Origin: CALACW01 sp963627915
GTDB taxonomy: Bacteria; Bacillota; Clostridia; Oscillospirales; Acutalibacteraceae
Assembly: GCA_963627915.1 (NCBI GenBank)
Contig: CAVGCY010000019.1
Coordinates: 1-16,330, forward strand
Direction: 5' to 3'
Length of the DNA: 16,330 nt
A program made the position numbers and the translations under genes. The first letter of the stretch is position 1; each line of letters starts with the position of its first letter. Of this stretch, positions 6,525 through 15,172 are shown piece after piece. Under the pieces are notes generated by a model that saw nothing but the letters and a program-made list of their open reading frames with translations, was not told the DNA's origin and searched no databases.

Positions 6525-8024
6525 ATGAAAAACAAAAAGACGCCTACGCCTCCCGCCATGAAGCATCCCAATGCGATAGGTATCCGCGAGGGACTCGGCT
6601 ACATGTTCGGAGACATAGGAAACCTGCTCGTGCTGACTTTCATTTCGACTTATCTGAAGGTTTTCTACACGGACAGCCTTATGGTAGGCTACGACGCCGC
6701 AAAGGTTTATAACGACATTACCGTTCTCTTTCTCGTAACACGTCTGTGGGACGCGATAAACGATCCTCTGTGGGGACTTATCGTCGATTCACGCGCACCG
6801 AAGCCGCAGGGCAAATTCAGACCGTACATCAAATTTGTTTCGATTCCTCTCGGAATTTCAACCATTCTCTGCTTTTTGGAAATCAACAAATTCATAAGCA
6901 GCTATATTGTCCTGCTCGTATTTGCATACATAACGTATACGGCATTCGGAATGCTGTATACGGGAATAAATATTCCTTACGGTTCGCTTGCGTCCGTAAT
7001 AACCGACGACCCCAAGGGCAGAACGCTCCTGTCCACATTCCGTTCAATAGGCGGAGGCGTCGGAGGCGCTCCCGTAACTCTTATCGGACAGATGATAATT
7101 TACGATAAGGTAAAAGACGCGTCCGGAGCTACGGTATCCTCCTCATTTAACGGAACAAAGGCGTTTTATCTCGCCGTATTCTTCGGCGTGGTATCGGCCG
7201 TAATGTATCTTGTCTGCTACAAATCCACAAAGGAACGCGTTAAGTCCCCGACCGAGAAAAAGAAGATTGACGTAAAGCTCACATACGGTTCGCTCTTTAA
7301 AAGCGTTCCGTTCCTCACGGTTACGGTATCCGGCATATTAATCAGCGGTCTTTTACAGTACGGTTCGTTCAACCAGTATCTTTTCAAAAATTATTTCGGC
7401 AACTCGGATTTATCCGTTGTTAATACGCTTTGCACATATGCGCCCATGGCGGCTCTCATTTTGTTCGTTCCCAAGCTTGTTGAAAAATTCGGCAAGAAAG
7501 AGCTTTGCGTTTTCGGACTGACTATTGCTTCATTTGCAAGCATATTCAACGCCGTATTTCTCCCCTCCGCGCCCGTATACTTTGTCATGCAGGCTCTCAC
7601 CGGGCTCGGATATTCGTTCATGAGCATCACAAACTGGGCTATAGTTATGGACGTTATCGACTACCAGGAATATGTCACTCATACAAAGAACGAAAGCGCA
7701 ATTTACGCAGTTTATACATTTTCGAGAAAACTCGGACAGACTGTCGCGGATTCGGGCGGAATGCAGCTTCTTAAGAAGACGGGATATTCCGATAAAGTCA
7801 AGGACTCCGTTTCTACGGCGAAGGGAACTGTCGGACACAATATATACAGAATCTGCACCGTAGTCCCCGCAGTCGTTTACTCGCTCATATTAATACTTAC
7901 AATAATTTATCCCCTCTCAAAGAAAAAGCTTGTTCCCATTCAGGAGGAGCTTATGAAGAGAAGAAACGAGCATATGCTCGCAGAGTCGAGAACAGAAGAA
8001 AAACAAACGGTCGAAAATCCGTAA
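6525..8024 (+). CDS. GPH family sugar:cation symporter (MFS, MelB/XynP-like)
   Basis: The 499-residue protein is a twelve-helix major facilitator of the glycoside-pentoside-hexuronide:cation symporter family. Evidence: GYMFGDIGNLL in the first helix (about 25-35), the family signature around residues 76-102 with Asp76, Asp80-Pro-Leu-Trp-Gly, Asp88 and the loop GKFRPY, and the second-half segment with NWAIVMDVIDYQEY (about 368-381). MelB uses aspartates in the first of these regions to bind Na+ or H+. Members import intact disaccharides, glycosides or hexuronides without phosphorylating them. The C-terminal 35 residues form a charged cytoplasmic tail without an EIIA domain. ATG at 6525 has GGAGG 7 bases upstream. 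It faces the HAD/isomerase/GH109/kinase/GH4 genes and converges with the GH35 gene, so it probably supplies their substrate. Confidence 0.93.
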   Translation: MKNKKTPTPPAMKHPNAIGIREGLGYMFGDIGNLLVLTFISTYLKVFYTDSLMVGYDAAKVYNDITVLFLVTRLWDAINDPLWGLIVDSRAPKPQGKFRPYIKFVSIPLGISTILCFLEINKFISSYIVLLVFAYITYTAFGMLYTGINIPYGSLASVITDDPKGRTLLSTFRSIGGGVGGAPVTLIGQMIIYDKVKDASGATVSSSFNGTKAFYLAVFFGVVSAVMYLVCYKSTKERVKSPTEKKKIDVKLTYGSLFKSVPFLTVTVSGILISGLLQYGSFNQYLFKNYFGNSDLSVVNTLCTYAPMAALILFVPKLVEKFGKKELCVFGLTIASFASIFNAVFLPSAPVYFVMQALTGLGYSFMSITNWAIVMDVIDYQEYVTHTKNESAIYAVYTFSRKLGQTVADSGGMQLLKKTGYSDKVKDSVSTAKGTVGHNIYRICTVVPAVVYSLILILTIIYPLSKKKLVPIQEELMKRRNEHMLAESRTEEKQTVENP

Positions 8025-8050
8025 TTAACAATTTCCGAATATTAAAAACA

Positions 8051-8097
8051 GAAGGACTTCGTCGGATTGAACGGAGTCCTTCTTCTTTTTCAATTTT
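8051..8097 (+). terminator. Terminator of the symporter gene
   Basis: Bases 8051-8062 pair with 8071-8082 (12 bp, one G-U) around an 8-base loop, followed by TTCTTTTTCAATTTTT. It starts 26 bases after the symporter stop. Confidence 0.9.
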
Positions 8098-8116
8098 TAA
8101 CCGCTTCAAAGTTGTT

Positions 8117-8148
8117 AAAAAATCGGACGGTGAGTTTTCACCGTCCGA
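8117..8148 (-). terminator. Terminator of the GH35 gene
   Basis: A perfect 11-bp stem (8123-8133 with 8138-8148) with loop GTTT (AAAC on the minus strand) is followed on the minus strand by six Ts. It begins 11 bases after the GH35 stop. Plus-strand T content (TTTATTT) may also let it act as a second stop for the symporter transcript. Confidence 0.9.
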
Positions 8149-8159
8149 ATTTATTTAAC

Positions 8160-9938
8160 TCAGCCGAGGTCGGGTTCTTTGTCAAGAAGTACATAAGGCT
8201 TCTTCGTCTTATATCCGTCAAGCTCAAGAACCGCAATTTCATTAATACCCTTCTGAAGCCAACACGCGGGCAGATATGCGGAATTCTGAGGTCCCTTCTC
8301 CCAATATCTGCTCAAGGGTTTGCCGTTTATAAATATAAAGCCCTTATTAAGCTCCGGAAGCTTTATAAACGTATCGCACGGATCTTCTTCTATAATAAAC
8401 TGAGCCTTAAGGAACTGAGGCTGTTCCTTGTATTCAAAAGTCTCCGCAGGAGTATAATTAACCTCGGAAATGTCGTCAAGCGGAAGAGGATAAACATCCC
8501 AATTATATACGAATGTCTGACCAAGTCTGACATTTTCCGTAATTCCCTTAGCGTCACGGAGCTTATGGCCGAAGCTGACGCGTCCCATATTCTCAACGAG
8601 AATCGAAAGGTCAAGTCCTTCTTCGGGAACTCGAACCTCAACAACGGAGGGCTCGTCGTTTCTGTTCTGATCGGCATAGAATTTGTTATAAACATAAATC
8701 TTGGCTCTGTCGTGAACCTCGTTTATAACAAGAGGCATATAGTCACGCGGTCCGTTAATCATCTTTCTGTAAAGAATAAGACCGTAGCCCTGTCCGTATT
8801 TCTCCATAGGCATGGGGTTCTTAGACCTTACGGGTGTTGAAAGAACATCGAGATTATCAAAAAGGTTTGCAAAATGAGTAAACTGAACCTTGCCGTATCT
8901 AACTTTCTGAACCTCAGGCTCCATTTCGATTTCCGCGGGTATTGACGTATATTTTGAAAGAAGCTCCTTCATAAGCTTATACTTCTTTGTATACGCTCCG
9001 CTCTCGGTAAGAAGCGCGTCATTATCATAGCTTGACGTTACGCTCTTATATTCATAGTCACAGTTTGCACCGTTCATAAACCCGAAATTCGTTCCTCCGC
9101 AGAACATATATGTATTCAGACTTGCGCCGCACTTGAGCGTACGGCTCATTGCAACTGCCGCATCCTTGGGCGCGCGCTGATAATGCTTATATTCCCACTC
9201 GTCATACCATCCGTTCCAAAATTCAGAACAGAACAAAGGTCCATCCGGCTGAAAATATTTAAGAGCCTCAAAATGTCTCTCGCCGTTCGCGCCGAATTTA
9301 ACAGCCTTGTAAACACCGTCAATTCCGCCGTTTAAAAGCATGTGATCATCCGTACCGTCGGCCGTAAACATGGGGACTTCAATACCTCTGTTTTTGATTC
9401 CGTCGGCTATATACTTCATATATTCCTTATCGTCGCCGTAGCTGCCGTATTCATTTTCGACCTGAACAAGAATAATATTTCCGCCGCGCGTAATCTGATG
9501 AGACGCAAGTCTCGGAATAAGTTCATCAAAATATCTGTCGACAAAACCGAGATAACGCTCATTTACACAGCGCACGTCAAGGTCGTCATACTTTAAGAAC
9601 CACCACGGGAATCCGCCGAACTCCCAGTCAAGTCCTATATACGGACCGGGTCTTACAACCGCATAAAAACCGAGTTCGGCAGTAAGCTCAATAAAAGCCT
9701 CCAAATCGTTCTGCTCGGAAAAATCAAACGTCTCCTCGTCAGGCTGATGGCAGTTCCAGGCAACGGGTATATCAACCGTATTAAAACCGCAGGCCTTCAT
9801 CTTAAGCAATCTGTCCTTCCAGTACGCTCTGGGTATTCTGAAATAATGAACCGAACCGGATAAAATTCTGAACGGCTCACCATCAAGTAAAAAATCTTCC
9901 TTAGAGATAGAAAATGTCTTTGCATTATCCATTTGCAT
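8160..9938 (-). CDS. GH35 beta-galactosidase, cytoplasmic
   Basis: The 592-residue protein is a family 35 glycoside hydrolase, retaining beta-galactosidases that remove terminal galactose from oligosaccharides. The TIM barrel spans about residues 10-330: GSVHYFRIP (28-36), WNCHQPDEETFDF (61-73), RPGPYIGLDWEFGG (96-109), and QVENEYGSYG (159-168), in which Glu163 is the expected acid/base. SEFWNGW (238-244) carries the expected nucleophile Glu239. C-terminal beta-sandwich (jelly-roll) domains follow (about 380-592), ending in a segment with GKPLSRYWEKGPQ typical of the family. There is no signal peptide or anchor, so it works inside the cell on imported sugar. Two starts compete: ATG at 9936-9938 lies 4 bases from AGGAG, and ATG at 9930-9932 lies 10 bases away; they differ by two residues. 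It has its own promoter and terminator. Confidence 0.95.
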   Translation of the reverse strand: MQMDNAKTFSISKEDFLLDGEPFRILSGSVHYFRIPRAYWKDRLLKMKACGFNTVDIPVAWNCHQPDEETFDFSEQNDLEAFIELTAELGFYAVVRPGPYIGLDWEFGGFPWWFLKYDDLDVRCVNERYLGFVDRYFDELIPRLASHQITRGGNIILVQVENEYGSYGDDKEYMKYIADGIKNRGIEVPMFTADGTDDHMLLNGGIDGVYKAVKFGANGERHFEALKYFQPDGPLFCSEFWNGWYDEWEYKHYQRAPKDAAVAMSRTLKCGASLNTYMFCGGTNFGFMNGANCDYEYKSVTSSYDNDALLTESGAYTKKYKLMKELLSKYTSIPAEIEMEPEVQKVRYGKVQFTHFANLFDNLDVLSTPVRSKNPMPMEKYGQGYGLILYRKMINGPRDYMPLVINEVHDRAKIYVYNKFYADQNRNDEPSVVEVRVPEEGLDLSILVENMGRVSFGHKLRDAKGITENVRLGQTFVYNWDVYPLPLDDISEVNYTPAETFEYKEQPQFLKAQFIIEEDPCDTFIKLPELNKGFIFINGKPLSRYWEKGPQNSAYLPACWLQKGINEIAVLELDGYKTKKPYVLLDKEPDLG

Positions 9939-9973
9939 TACTCTCCTGTTTGAAATGAAGTCGAAACCTACAT

Positions 9974-9984
9974 ACGATAATCGT
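9974..9984. promoter_or_regulatory. Candidate operator at the GH35 start site
   Basis: The inverted repeat ACGAT-A-ATCGT begins 5 bases downstream of the GH35 -10 hexamer and covers the expected transcription start near 9983. Such a place would suit a repressor. The half-sites are short and no matching copy is seen at the symporter promoter, so this is only a candidate. Confidence 0.3.
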
Positions 9985-9988
9985 TGAT

Positions 9989-10017
9989 ATTATACCATCA
10001 GTTTCCGAAAATTACAA
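9989..10017 (-). promoter_or_regulatory. Promoter of the GH35 gene
   Basis: Minus strand: -35 TTGTAA (10017-10012), spacer of 17 bases, perfect -10 TATAAT (9994-9989). The leader to the ATG is about 45 bases. Confidence 0.8.
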
Positions 10018-10066
10018 CCGTAATTCAGATTTATTTATAAGTTTTTCTTAATTTTTTTTAAAAATA

Positions 10067-10095
10067 TTGTTTTAATCGGGCATTTGCGCTATACT
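10067..10095 (+). promoter_or_regulatory. Promoter of the LCP/RluA genes
   Basis: -35 TTGTTT (10067-10072), 17-base spacer, -10 TATACT (10090-10095). Transcription would start near 10102, giving a leader of about 40 bases. It is divergent from the GH35 promoter, about 50 bases apart. Confidence 0.75.
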
Positions 10096-10116
10096 GTACA
10101 TTGCATATTTGCGCTA
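10081..10116 (+). repeat. Direct repeat overlapping the LCP promoter
   Basis: ATTTGCGCTA occurs at 10082-10091 and again at 10107-10116, 25 bases apart, each preceded by a GCAT-like sequence. The first copy runs into the -10 box and the second lies just after the transcription start. The spacing is about 2.4 helical turns, so the copies are not on exactly the same helix face. It may be a regulator site or an incidental duplication. Confidence 0.4.
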
Positions 10117-10141
10117 ACATTTTTAAACGGTGATTTTAACT

Positions 10142-11389
10142 ATGAAATATACTGACGACGATAATTTTAACCCTTTTTCCGATAACAATACAAATTACAA
10201 TAACGAAGAGAACGATTACATATTTAACGACTCCGATTCGGTTAACGATTATACAACGCCCGACAACGGTAAATTCGTTAAGGACAACAACGATACCGAT
10301 TATGATTTCATACATGATTTTATTCCCGACGCACACCGCGAATCGACAAAAAAAGTAACCTCGCCGACGCAGAGTCCCTACTACAGAGAACCCTATCCGC
10401 AGAAACGCACGCGCCCGTCGACCGCACAGCTGAAAAAGAAAAAACGGCGTCAAAGCAAGATAAAGAAAACCGTCCTCTCCGTTTTGTGCATATGTCTTGC
10501 ATGCTCCGCAGGCGCGGGAGCTTATCTGTCATATCATATAAATCATATTCTTGACTCTATAAATTATACGGCATATTCGGACGAAAACAAATACATTTCA
10601 AAATCGGAGCTGAACCGTTCCGACGATGTTTTGAACATTCTGATAATCGGACTTGACGACGACGAAGGCACGGGCGAAGCGCGTTCCGACTCCATGATGC
10701 TCGTCAGCCTCGATTCAAAGCATAAAAAAATCAAGCTTACCTCATTTCTGAGAGATATGTGGGTCGATATTCCCGACTATACAACGGCTAAGCTGAATGC
10801 GTCATGTTCGCACGGAGGCGCGCAGCTCGTTATCGACACGATAGAAACGAATTTTAAGGTCGATATCGATAACTATGTTATGGTCGACTTCGATATATTC
10901 GTCGATATCGTAAACGAACTGGGCGGAATAGACGTCGATGTTTCCGAAGCCGAGGCGGACGCAATGGCTAAATTCGACTGCATAGTCGAGCCGGGGGAAA
11001 ACGTACATCTTGACGGAGAACAGACGTTATGGTATGCAAGAATCAGGAAATGCGATTCCGATTTTCAGAGAACAAGCCGTCAGAGAGAGGTTGTAACTCT
11101 CCTTTTTGACAAGCTTAAAACAAAAAACGTCAGAGAGCTTTATAAACTCGGACTTAACGTTCTTCAAAAGGTACAGACGGGATTTACGAAATCCGACCTT
11201 AAAAAAATGATTATAGACCTGAAAAACAGAAACAGCATAATAAGCTACCTTTCATACGACATTGAACAGATGTCGGTTCCCGCAGACGGAACGTGGAACG
11301 ACGCGACAATAAAAGGACAGATGGTTCTCGAGGTCGATATAGATAAAAATACAGAGCTTTTAAAAGAATTTATATACGGAGACAGTTGA
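10142..11389 (+). CDS. LytR-CpsA-Psr (LCP) family cell-wall glycopolymer ligase
   Basis: The 415-residue protein has a cytoplasmic N-terminus rich in Asn and Asp (1-65), a basic stretch ending in Lys/Arg runs (88-109), one membrane helix (about 110-132) and an extracellular LCP domain (about 163-330). LCP enzymes transfer undecaprenyl-linked polymers such as teichoic acids or capsule to peptidoglycan. Conserved features seen: ILIIGLD (166-171), ARSDSMM (180-186), the LRD pair (203-205), ELGGIDVDV (259-267), and the arginine-rich YARIRKCDSDFQRTSRQ (298-314) that binds the pyrophosphate. GTG at 10130 is open in frame, but GGTGA at 10129-10133 works as ribosome binding site 8 bases before the ATG at 10142. 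It is followed within 5 bases by the RluA gene, an unrelated function sharing its transcript. Confidence 0.93.
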   Translation: MKYTDDDNFNPFSDNNTNYNNEENDYIFNDSDSVNDYTTPDNGKFVKDNNDTDYDFIHDFIPDAHRESTKKVTSPTQSPYYREPYPQKRTRPSTAQLKKKKRRQSKIKKTVLSVLCICLACSAGAGAYLSYHINHILDSINYTAYSDENKYISKSELNRSDDVLNILIIGLDDDEGTGEARSDSMMLVSLDSKHKKIKLTSFLRDMWVDIPDYTTAKLNASCSHGGAQLVIDTIETNFKVDIDNYVMVDFDIFVDIVNELGGIDVDVSEAEADAMAKFDCIVEPGENVHLDGEQTLWYARIRKCDSDFQRTSRQREVVTLLFDKLKTKNVRELYKLGLNVLQKVQTGFTKSDLKKMIIDLKNRNSIISYLSYDIEQMSVPADGTWNDATIKGQMVLEVDIDKNTELLKEFIYGDS

Positions 11390-11394
11390 GATTT

Positions 11395-12360
11395 ATGAGG
11401 TCATTTACCGTAACAAAAAACGACGCGGGAAAACGTCTCGATTCGTTTATAACAAAAACAGCTCCGCTTCTGCCGAAAAACCTTTTATATAAATACATTC
11501 GCCTCAAACGAATCAAATTAAACGGAAAAAAAAGTGAAATATCTGCGCGTTTAAAAGAAAATGACGTTGTAGATATGTATATCAACGACGAATTTTTTGA
11601 AAAAAAAGAATATACATACTCGTTTATGAAAGCTCCGAAACAGCTTAACATCGTATATGAGGACGAAAATATAATGCTCCTTGACAAAAAGGCGGGAGTA
11701 CTCTCCCATCCCGACAACGGCGAATATATCGACACTCTTATTACACGCGTTCAGCGTTATCTCTATGAAAAAGGCGAATACGACCCCGAAAGGGAAAACT
11801 CCTTCGCTCCCGCGCTTGCAAACAGAATTGACAGAAACACGGGCGGTATCGTCATAGCGGCAAAAAACGCTCAAACTCTTAAAATTCTCAACGAAAAAAT
11901 CAAGAACCGCGAATTAAAAAAAATGTATCTCTGCGTTGCCGTCGGTTATTTAAAGGAAAAATCTGGAATGCTTGAGGGATATATGCTGAAAGACGAGCAG
12001 AAAAACCGCGTTTTTGTATATGACCGTCCCGAAAAAGGTGCAAAAACCGCAAGGACAGGATATAAGGTTCTTGCAGAATCAAACGGCTTAAGCCTTCTTG
12101 AAATCGAGCTTTTTACGGGCAGAACTCATCAGATTCGCGCACACATGGCGTCAATAGGACATCCGCTCCTGGGAGACGGAAAATACGGAACAAATGCCGT
12201 AAACAAAAAATACGGCGGATATAAAAAACAATTTTTATACTCGTACAAACTCGATTTTGATTTCAAAACCGATGCGGGCATACTCTCCTATCTTAACGGA
12301 AAATCCTTTACGGTCAGCGACGTATGGTTTAAATCGGCATTTTTAAACGGTGAATTATAA
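11395..12360 (+). CDS. RluA family 23S rRNA pseudouridine synthase (RluC/RluD type)
   Basis: The 321-residue protein turns uridine into pseudouridine in RNA, most likely in 23S rRNA. It has an N-terminal S4 RNA-binding domain (about 12-68, with YIRLKRIKLNGKK) and an RluA catalytic domain (about 84-305). The catalytic motif is NRIDRNTGG (143-151) with Asp146; Asn replaces the usual His of HRLDRxTSG, a change common in clostridial members. TGRTHQIRAHMASIGHPLLG (241-260) is the second hallmark. Start choice: TTG at 11386 overlaps the LCP stop as TTGA and lies 4 bases after GGAG (11378-11381), while ATG at 11395 is 13 bases away. The family usually begins MRxFT just before NDAG, so ATG is preferred, but the coupled TTG start is possible. 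It ends at a strong terminator. Confidence 0.93.
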   Translation: MRSFTVTKNDAGKRLDSFITKTAPLLPKNLLYKYIRLKRIKLNGKKSEISARLKENDVVDMYINDEFFEKKEYTYSFMKAPKQLNIVYEDENIMLLDKKAGVLSHPDNGEYIDTLITRVQRYLYEKGEYDPERENSFAPALANRIDRNTGGIVIAAKNAQTLKILNEKIKNRELKKMYLCVAVGYLKEKSGMLEGYMLKDEQKNRVFVYDRPEKGAKTARTGYKVLAESNGLSLLEIELFTGRTHQIRAHMASIGHPLLGDGKYGTNAVNKKYGGYKKQFLYSYKLDFDFKTDAGILSYLNGKSFTVSDVWFKSAFLNGEL

Positions 12361-12390
12361 TTACAGTTCAAACAATACATAACACAATTC

Positions 12391-12435
12391 GGGGCTTCGG
12401 CGAATATCCGCGCCGAAGCCCCGTTTTATATTTTT
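12391..12435 (+). terminator. Terminator of the LCP/RluA transcript
   Basis: A perfect GC-rich 12-bp stem (12391-12402 with 12411-12422) with an 8-base loop is followed by GTTTTATATTTTT. It lies 30 bases after the RluA stop and its tail touches the stop codon of the convergent amidase gene. On the minus strand the hairpin also forms but lacks a good T tract. Confidence 0.95.
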
Positions 12436-15172
12436 ATCTTTGTGAAAAATAATTAACAATTCCCTGTGCTATCGCCGTCGCATACAACGTCTGTCCGGTT
12501 TCGTCAACAAGAATTTTCATATTACCCTCGTTCGTAAGATATCCGCACTCCACAAGAACGGACGGACACTCCTCGATTCTCGTAACGGCGTACGGGAAAA
12601 ACCTCGTTCCGAGGTCAAGCCCGCTGTACTCGCTCTTTGTATTATCCGTATAGTAGTAATTCCTGTACATACCGACAAGCTGAGTGTGTATCGTATCGGC
12701 AAGAAGCTTTGAATAGCTTCTGTAATAGAACGTATGCGTTCCATATGCCGACGCGTCCGACGAACCGTCACAGTGAATAGAAACAAACACGTCCGGAGTT
12801 TCGCTGCGGGCTGTTTTAACTCTGTCATTAAGCGAAAGCCCCGAATCCGAACCTCTCGTTATGACGGTTTTTATACCGTTTGATTCGAGTATACTCTTGA
12901 CTTTCGATGCTATCGAATACGTTATTTTTTCCTCATATACGCTGTGATCAAACGAATAAGTACCCGTATCGCCAAATCCGCCGTGCCCGGGGTCTATCAT
13001 TACCGTTAATGCGGAAATATCCTTAACATTGTGCTTAAATACGAACTTCGTTTCCGTATTGCCGTCCGCCGTCATCGAGTAGCCGTAAAATCCGCCTTTA
13101 TTTCTTAAATGAAGCCGTAATATCACCGCGCCGGCACTGTCGGACAGCCACTCGCACGATGTAAACAGCGGATCGGAAGAGAAATCAAACGTTCCCGAGC
13201 ACACCGGAGAATCATAGAATTTTATATCGACATATTCCCCTTCGCACGAATCGACGTTGTATTTACGTCCGAGATAGCCCTCCTTATACGTTTGGGGAGC
13301 AAGAGAAACAATAATGCTTGTTCTGAAATTCTGCGAAAATGTTATGGAAGTCGTATTGCCGTCAAGAGACGCGGATATAAAAGATACCGTATTTTCCGGC
13401 ATAACGAATCCGTTTATAACATAGACGGAATTTTCAGCTTTTAATTTTATTCCCGATGTAAGACAATACATAAACGTATTTTCATACAGTTTTGTCGAGT
13501 TTATATATCCGTACGTATCTTTTAACTGCGGAGTTGATTCGGGAACGGAAAGATCGTCATTCTCGCCCGCCGGCGTTACCTCGGCGTTGTCTGCGGAAAT
13601 TACGCATATATCGCGCCGTCCCAGTCCGTTGTCGGAATATTCGTTTATATCGGATTTCCCGTTTATAATTTCATCGCACAATCCGTTTAAATATCCGCAG
13701 AAAGATACGTCCGATTCGTCCGCTTCGCCCCTGAATCCGAGTGAATACTGCGCCGTATAAACATATCTGCCGGTTTCCTCCGCCGCCGACGATGCCGTAA
13801 GCATGACATATTCGCCGTTTATAAATGCGTAAACCGTACTGCCTTCGTACGCACTGCAGCTTAGCGTTACGCTTTTTTTATTGTCGGACAGTTCGACCTT
13901 TGCGTCCTTGATAATATCCTCGCACATATCGAAAACGTACGTATATCCGGCATTCATATGCCTTACGGTAATTATATTTCTTCCGACGGACAGCGGAACT
14001 TCCGCCTTGAATTTACCATCGTTGTCAGCCGTAATAACATACCATGTCCTGCCTGCCGAATTTCTGATATAAAGCGCGTTCTCCTTTTTGCTTGTAACTC
14101 CTTCAAATTCGAGCGCGGTTTTATCCTCGGAAAGCCTGAGCTTCGTTATATTCAGCGCAGTCATATCGATATCGTTATATCCTTTGAAATACGAATACGC
14201 ACTGACAGAGCTGTTCTTTTTATTTTCCGATAATGCATTTATATCATTATATACGATTCCCGACAGAGTACCGTTATTATAAATACAGCGAATCTGCGAA
14301 TAAATTTCATCGTCCTCCGTCCAGTCGCCGCCCGTCGATGTTTTTTCATTATGCAAAACGCAGTAAATTCTTGCGTCATACTGTTTTGCGAACGACGCGT
14401 AAGCCGAAATAATGTCACTCGCCGGAATATCGGATGACATTGACGACGTTATATCGGGAAAATACATGTCGGCGCAGTTTAAGCCAATCCATTTATCGAC
14501 TGCTGAATAATCCGCGTTCGCGTCAAAAACAATACCTGAAACCATTTTCAAACTGTCGTTCGCAAATCGGGTAAAATCAATCAGGGACGAATTAAACAAC
14601 TCGCTCTTTTTATCATCCGTAATATGCTTTGAATGATATTCGGATACGCCGGTAAGCACAACGCCTTTAATATTATAATCTTTAAACTCAGATACATAAC
14701 CGTCGTCGATTTTAAAATGTTCGCCCTTTAACACATCGGAAATTTCCGCGCCGATGTAAACATAAAGCCCCTTTGAAACGGCATAGCCGCACAGATATTC
14801 TATTTCGTCAAGCCCCGAGGACGTAACGTAACCGCCGTCCTTTTTAACGTCGATTATCAGCGCGTTAACGGATAAAGTCGACGTAACGTCGATACTCGAT
14901 GAAAGGGCTTTTTTTATTTCATCGTCCGATTTTGTAATATCGCATACCTCATCGGGCGAAACGCGCACAAATCTCATATCAAGAAGCGTTTTGTCTTCAT
15001 CCGTTTTCATAAACGAAAAATCGGCTTCACCTGAAACAAGAGCGTTATCCGTCTTTTTAAAGAACGAAAGAAAGTCGACCGACAGTCCGGCGGCGGCTAT
15101 CGCGCATACGCATACGGCGGAGATAACGCACAAAAAAACAATAAGCGGTATTCTTTTAGTTTTGGTTTTCAT
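12434..15172 (-). CDS. Large membrane-anchored N-acetylmuramoyl-L-alanine amidase with TIM-barrel-like N-terminal region
   Basis: The 912-residue protein has an N-terminal signal/anchor helix (about 8-32), a region of about residues 60-330 that resembles a GH10-like/GH18-like TIM barrel (NALIIDVKKDGGYV, GLYVYIGAE, GVVLTG, CADMYFPDI strand patterns), beta-rich spacer domains (about 335-715) and a C-terminal Amidase_3 domain (about 721-912). Amidase_3 is a zinc enzyme that cuts the bond between MurNAc and the stem peptide. Its ligands are visible: DPGHGG (His730), YEEK (Glu747 or 748), SIHCDG (His800) and VECGYLTN (Glu875). The start lies inside the end of the exonuclease gene: ATG at 15170-15172 is 6 bases after GGAGG; ATG at 15173-15175 is only 3 away. 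The overlap suggests translational coupling. Typical single-domain amidases are far shorter, so the N-terminal two thirds are unusual and their function is unknown. Confidence 0.88.
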   Translation of the reverse strand: MKTKTKRIPLIVFLCVISAVCVCAIAAAGLSVDFLSFFKKTDNALVSGEADFSFMKTDEDKTLLDMRFVRVSPDEVCDITKSDDEIKKALSSSIDVTSTLSVNALIIDVKKDGGYVTSSGLDEIEYLCGYAVSKGLYVYIGAEISDVLKGEHFKIDDGYVSEFKDYNIKGVVLTGVSEYHSKHITDDKKSELFNSSLIDFTRFANDSLKMVSGIVFDANADYSAVDKWIGLNCADMYFPDITSSMSSDIPASDIISAYASFAKQYDARIYCVLHNEKTSTGGDWTEDDEIYSQIRCIYNNGTLSGIVYNDINALSENKKNSSVSAYSYFKGYNDIDMTALNITKLRLSEDKTALEFEGVTSKKENALYIRNSAGRTWYVITADNDGKFKAEVPLSVGRNIITVRHMNAGYTYVFDMCEDIIKDAKVELSDNKKSVTLSCSAYEGSTVYAFINGEYVMLTASSAAEETGRYVYTAQYSLGFRGEADESDVSFCGYLNGLCDEIINGKSDINEYSDNGLGRRDICVISADNAEVTPAGENDDLSVPESTPQLKDTYGYINSTKLYENTFMYCLTSGIKLKAENSVYVINGFVMPENTVSFISASLDGNTTSITFSQNFRTSIIVSLAPQTYKEGYLGRKYNVDSCEGEYVDIKFYDSPVCSGTFDFSSDPLFTSCEWLSDSAGAVILRLHLRNKGGFYGYSMTADGNTETKFVFKHNVKDISALTVMIDPGHGGFGDTGTYSFDHSVYEEKITYSIASKVKSILESNGIKTVITRGSDSGLSLNDRVKTARSETPDVFVSIHCDGSSDASAYGTHTFYYRSYSKLLADTIHTQLVGMYRNYYYTDNTKSEYSGLDLGTRFFPYAVTRIEECPSVLVECGYLTNEGNMKILVDETGQTLYATAIAQGIVNYFSQR

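Noticed and set aside
8067..8840. Plus-strand open frame of 257 codons
   Set aside because: It spans both terminators and the 3' end of the GH35 gene in antisense; its product has no recognisable motif.
12434..12434. GC-rich hairpin 12391-12422 as a terminator for the amidase gene
   Set aside because: The hairpin forms on both strands but the minus-strand side is followed by GAATTGTG and not a T run, so only the plus-strand role is well supported.
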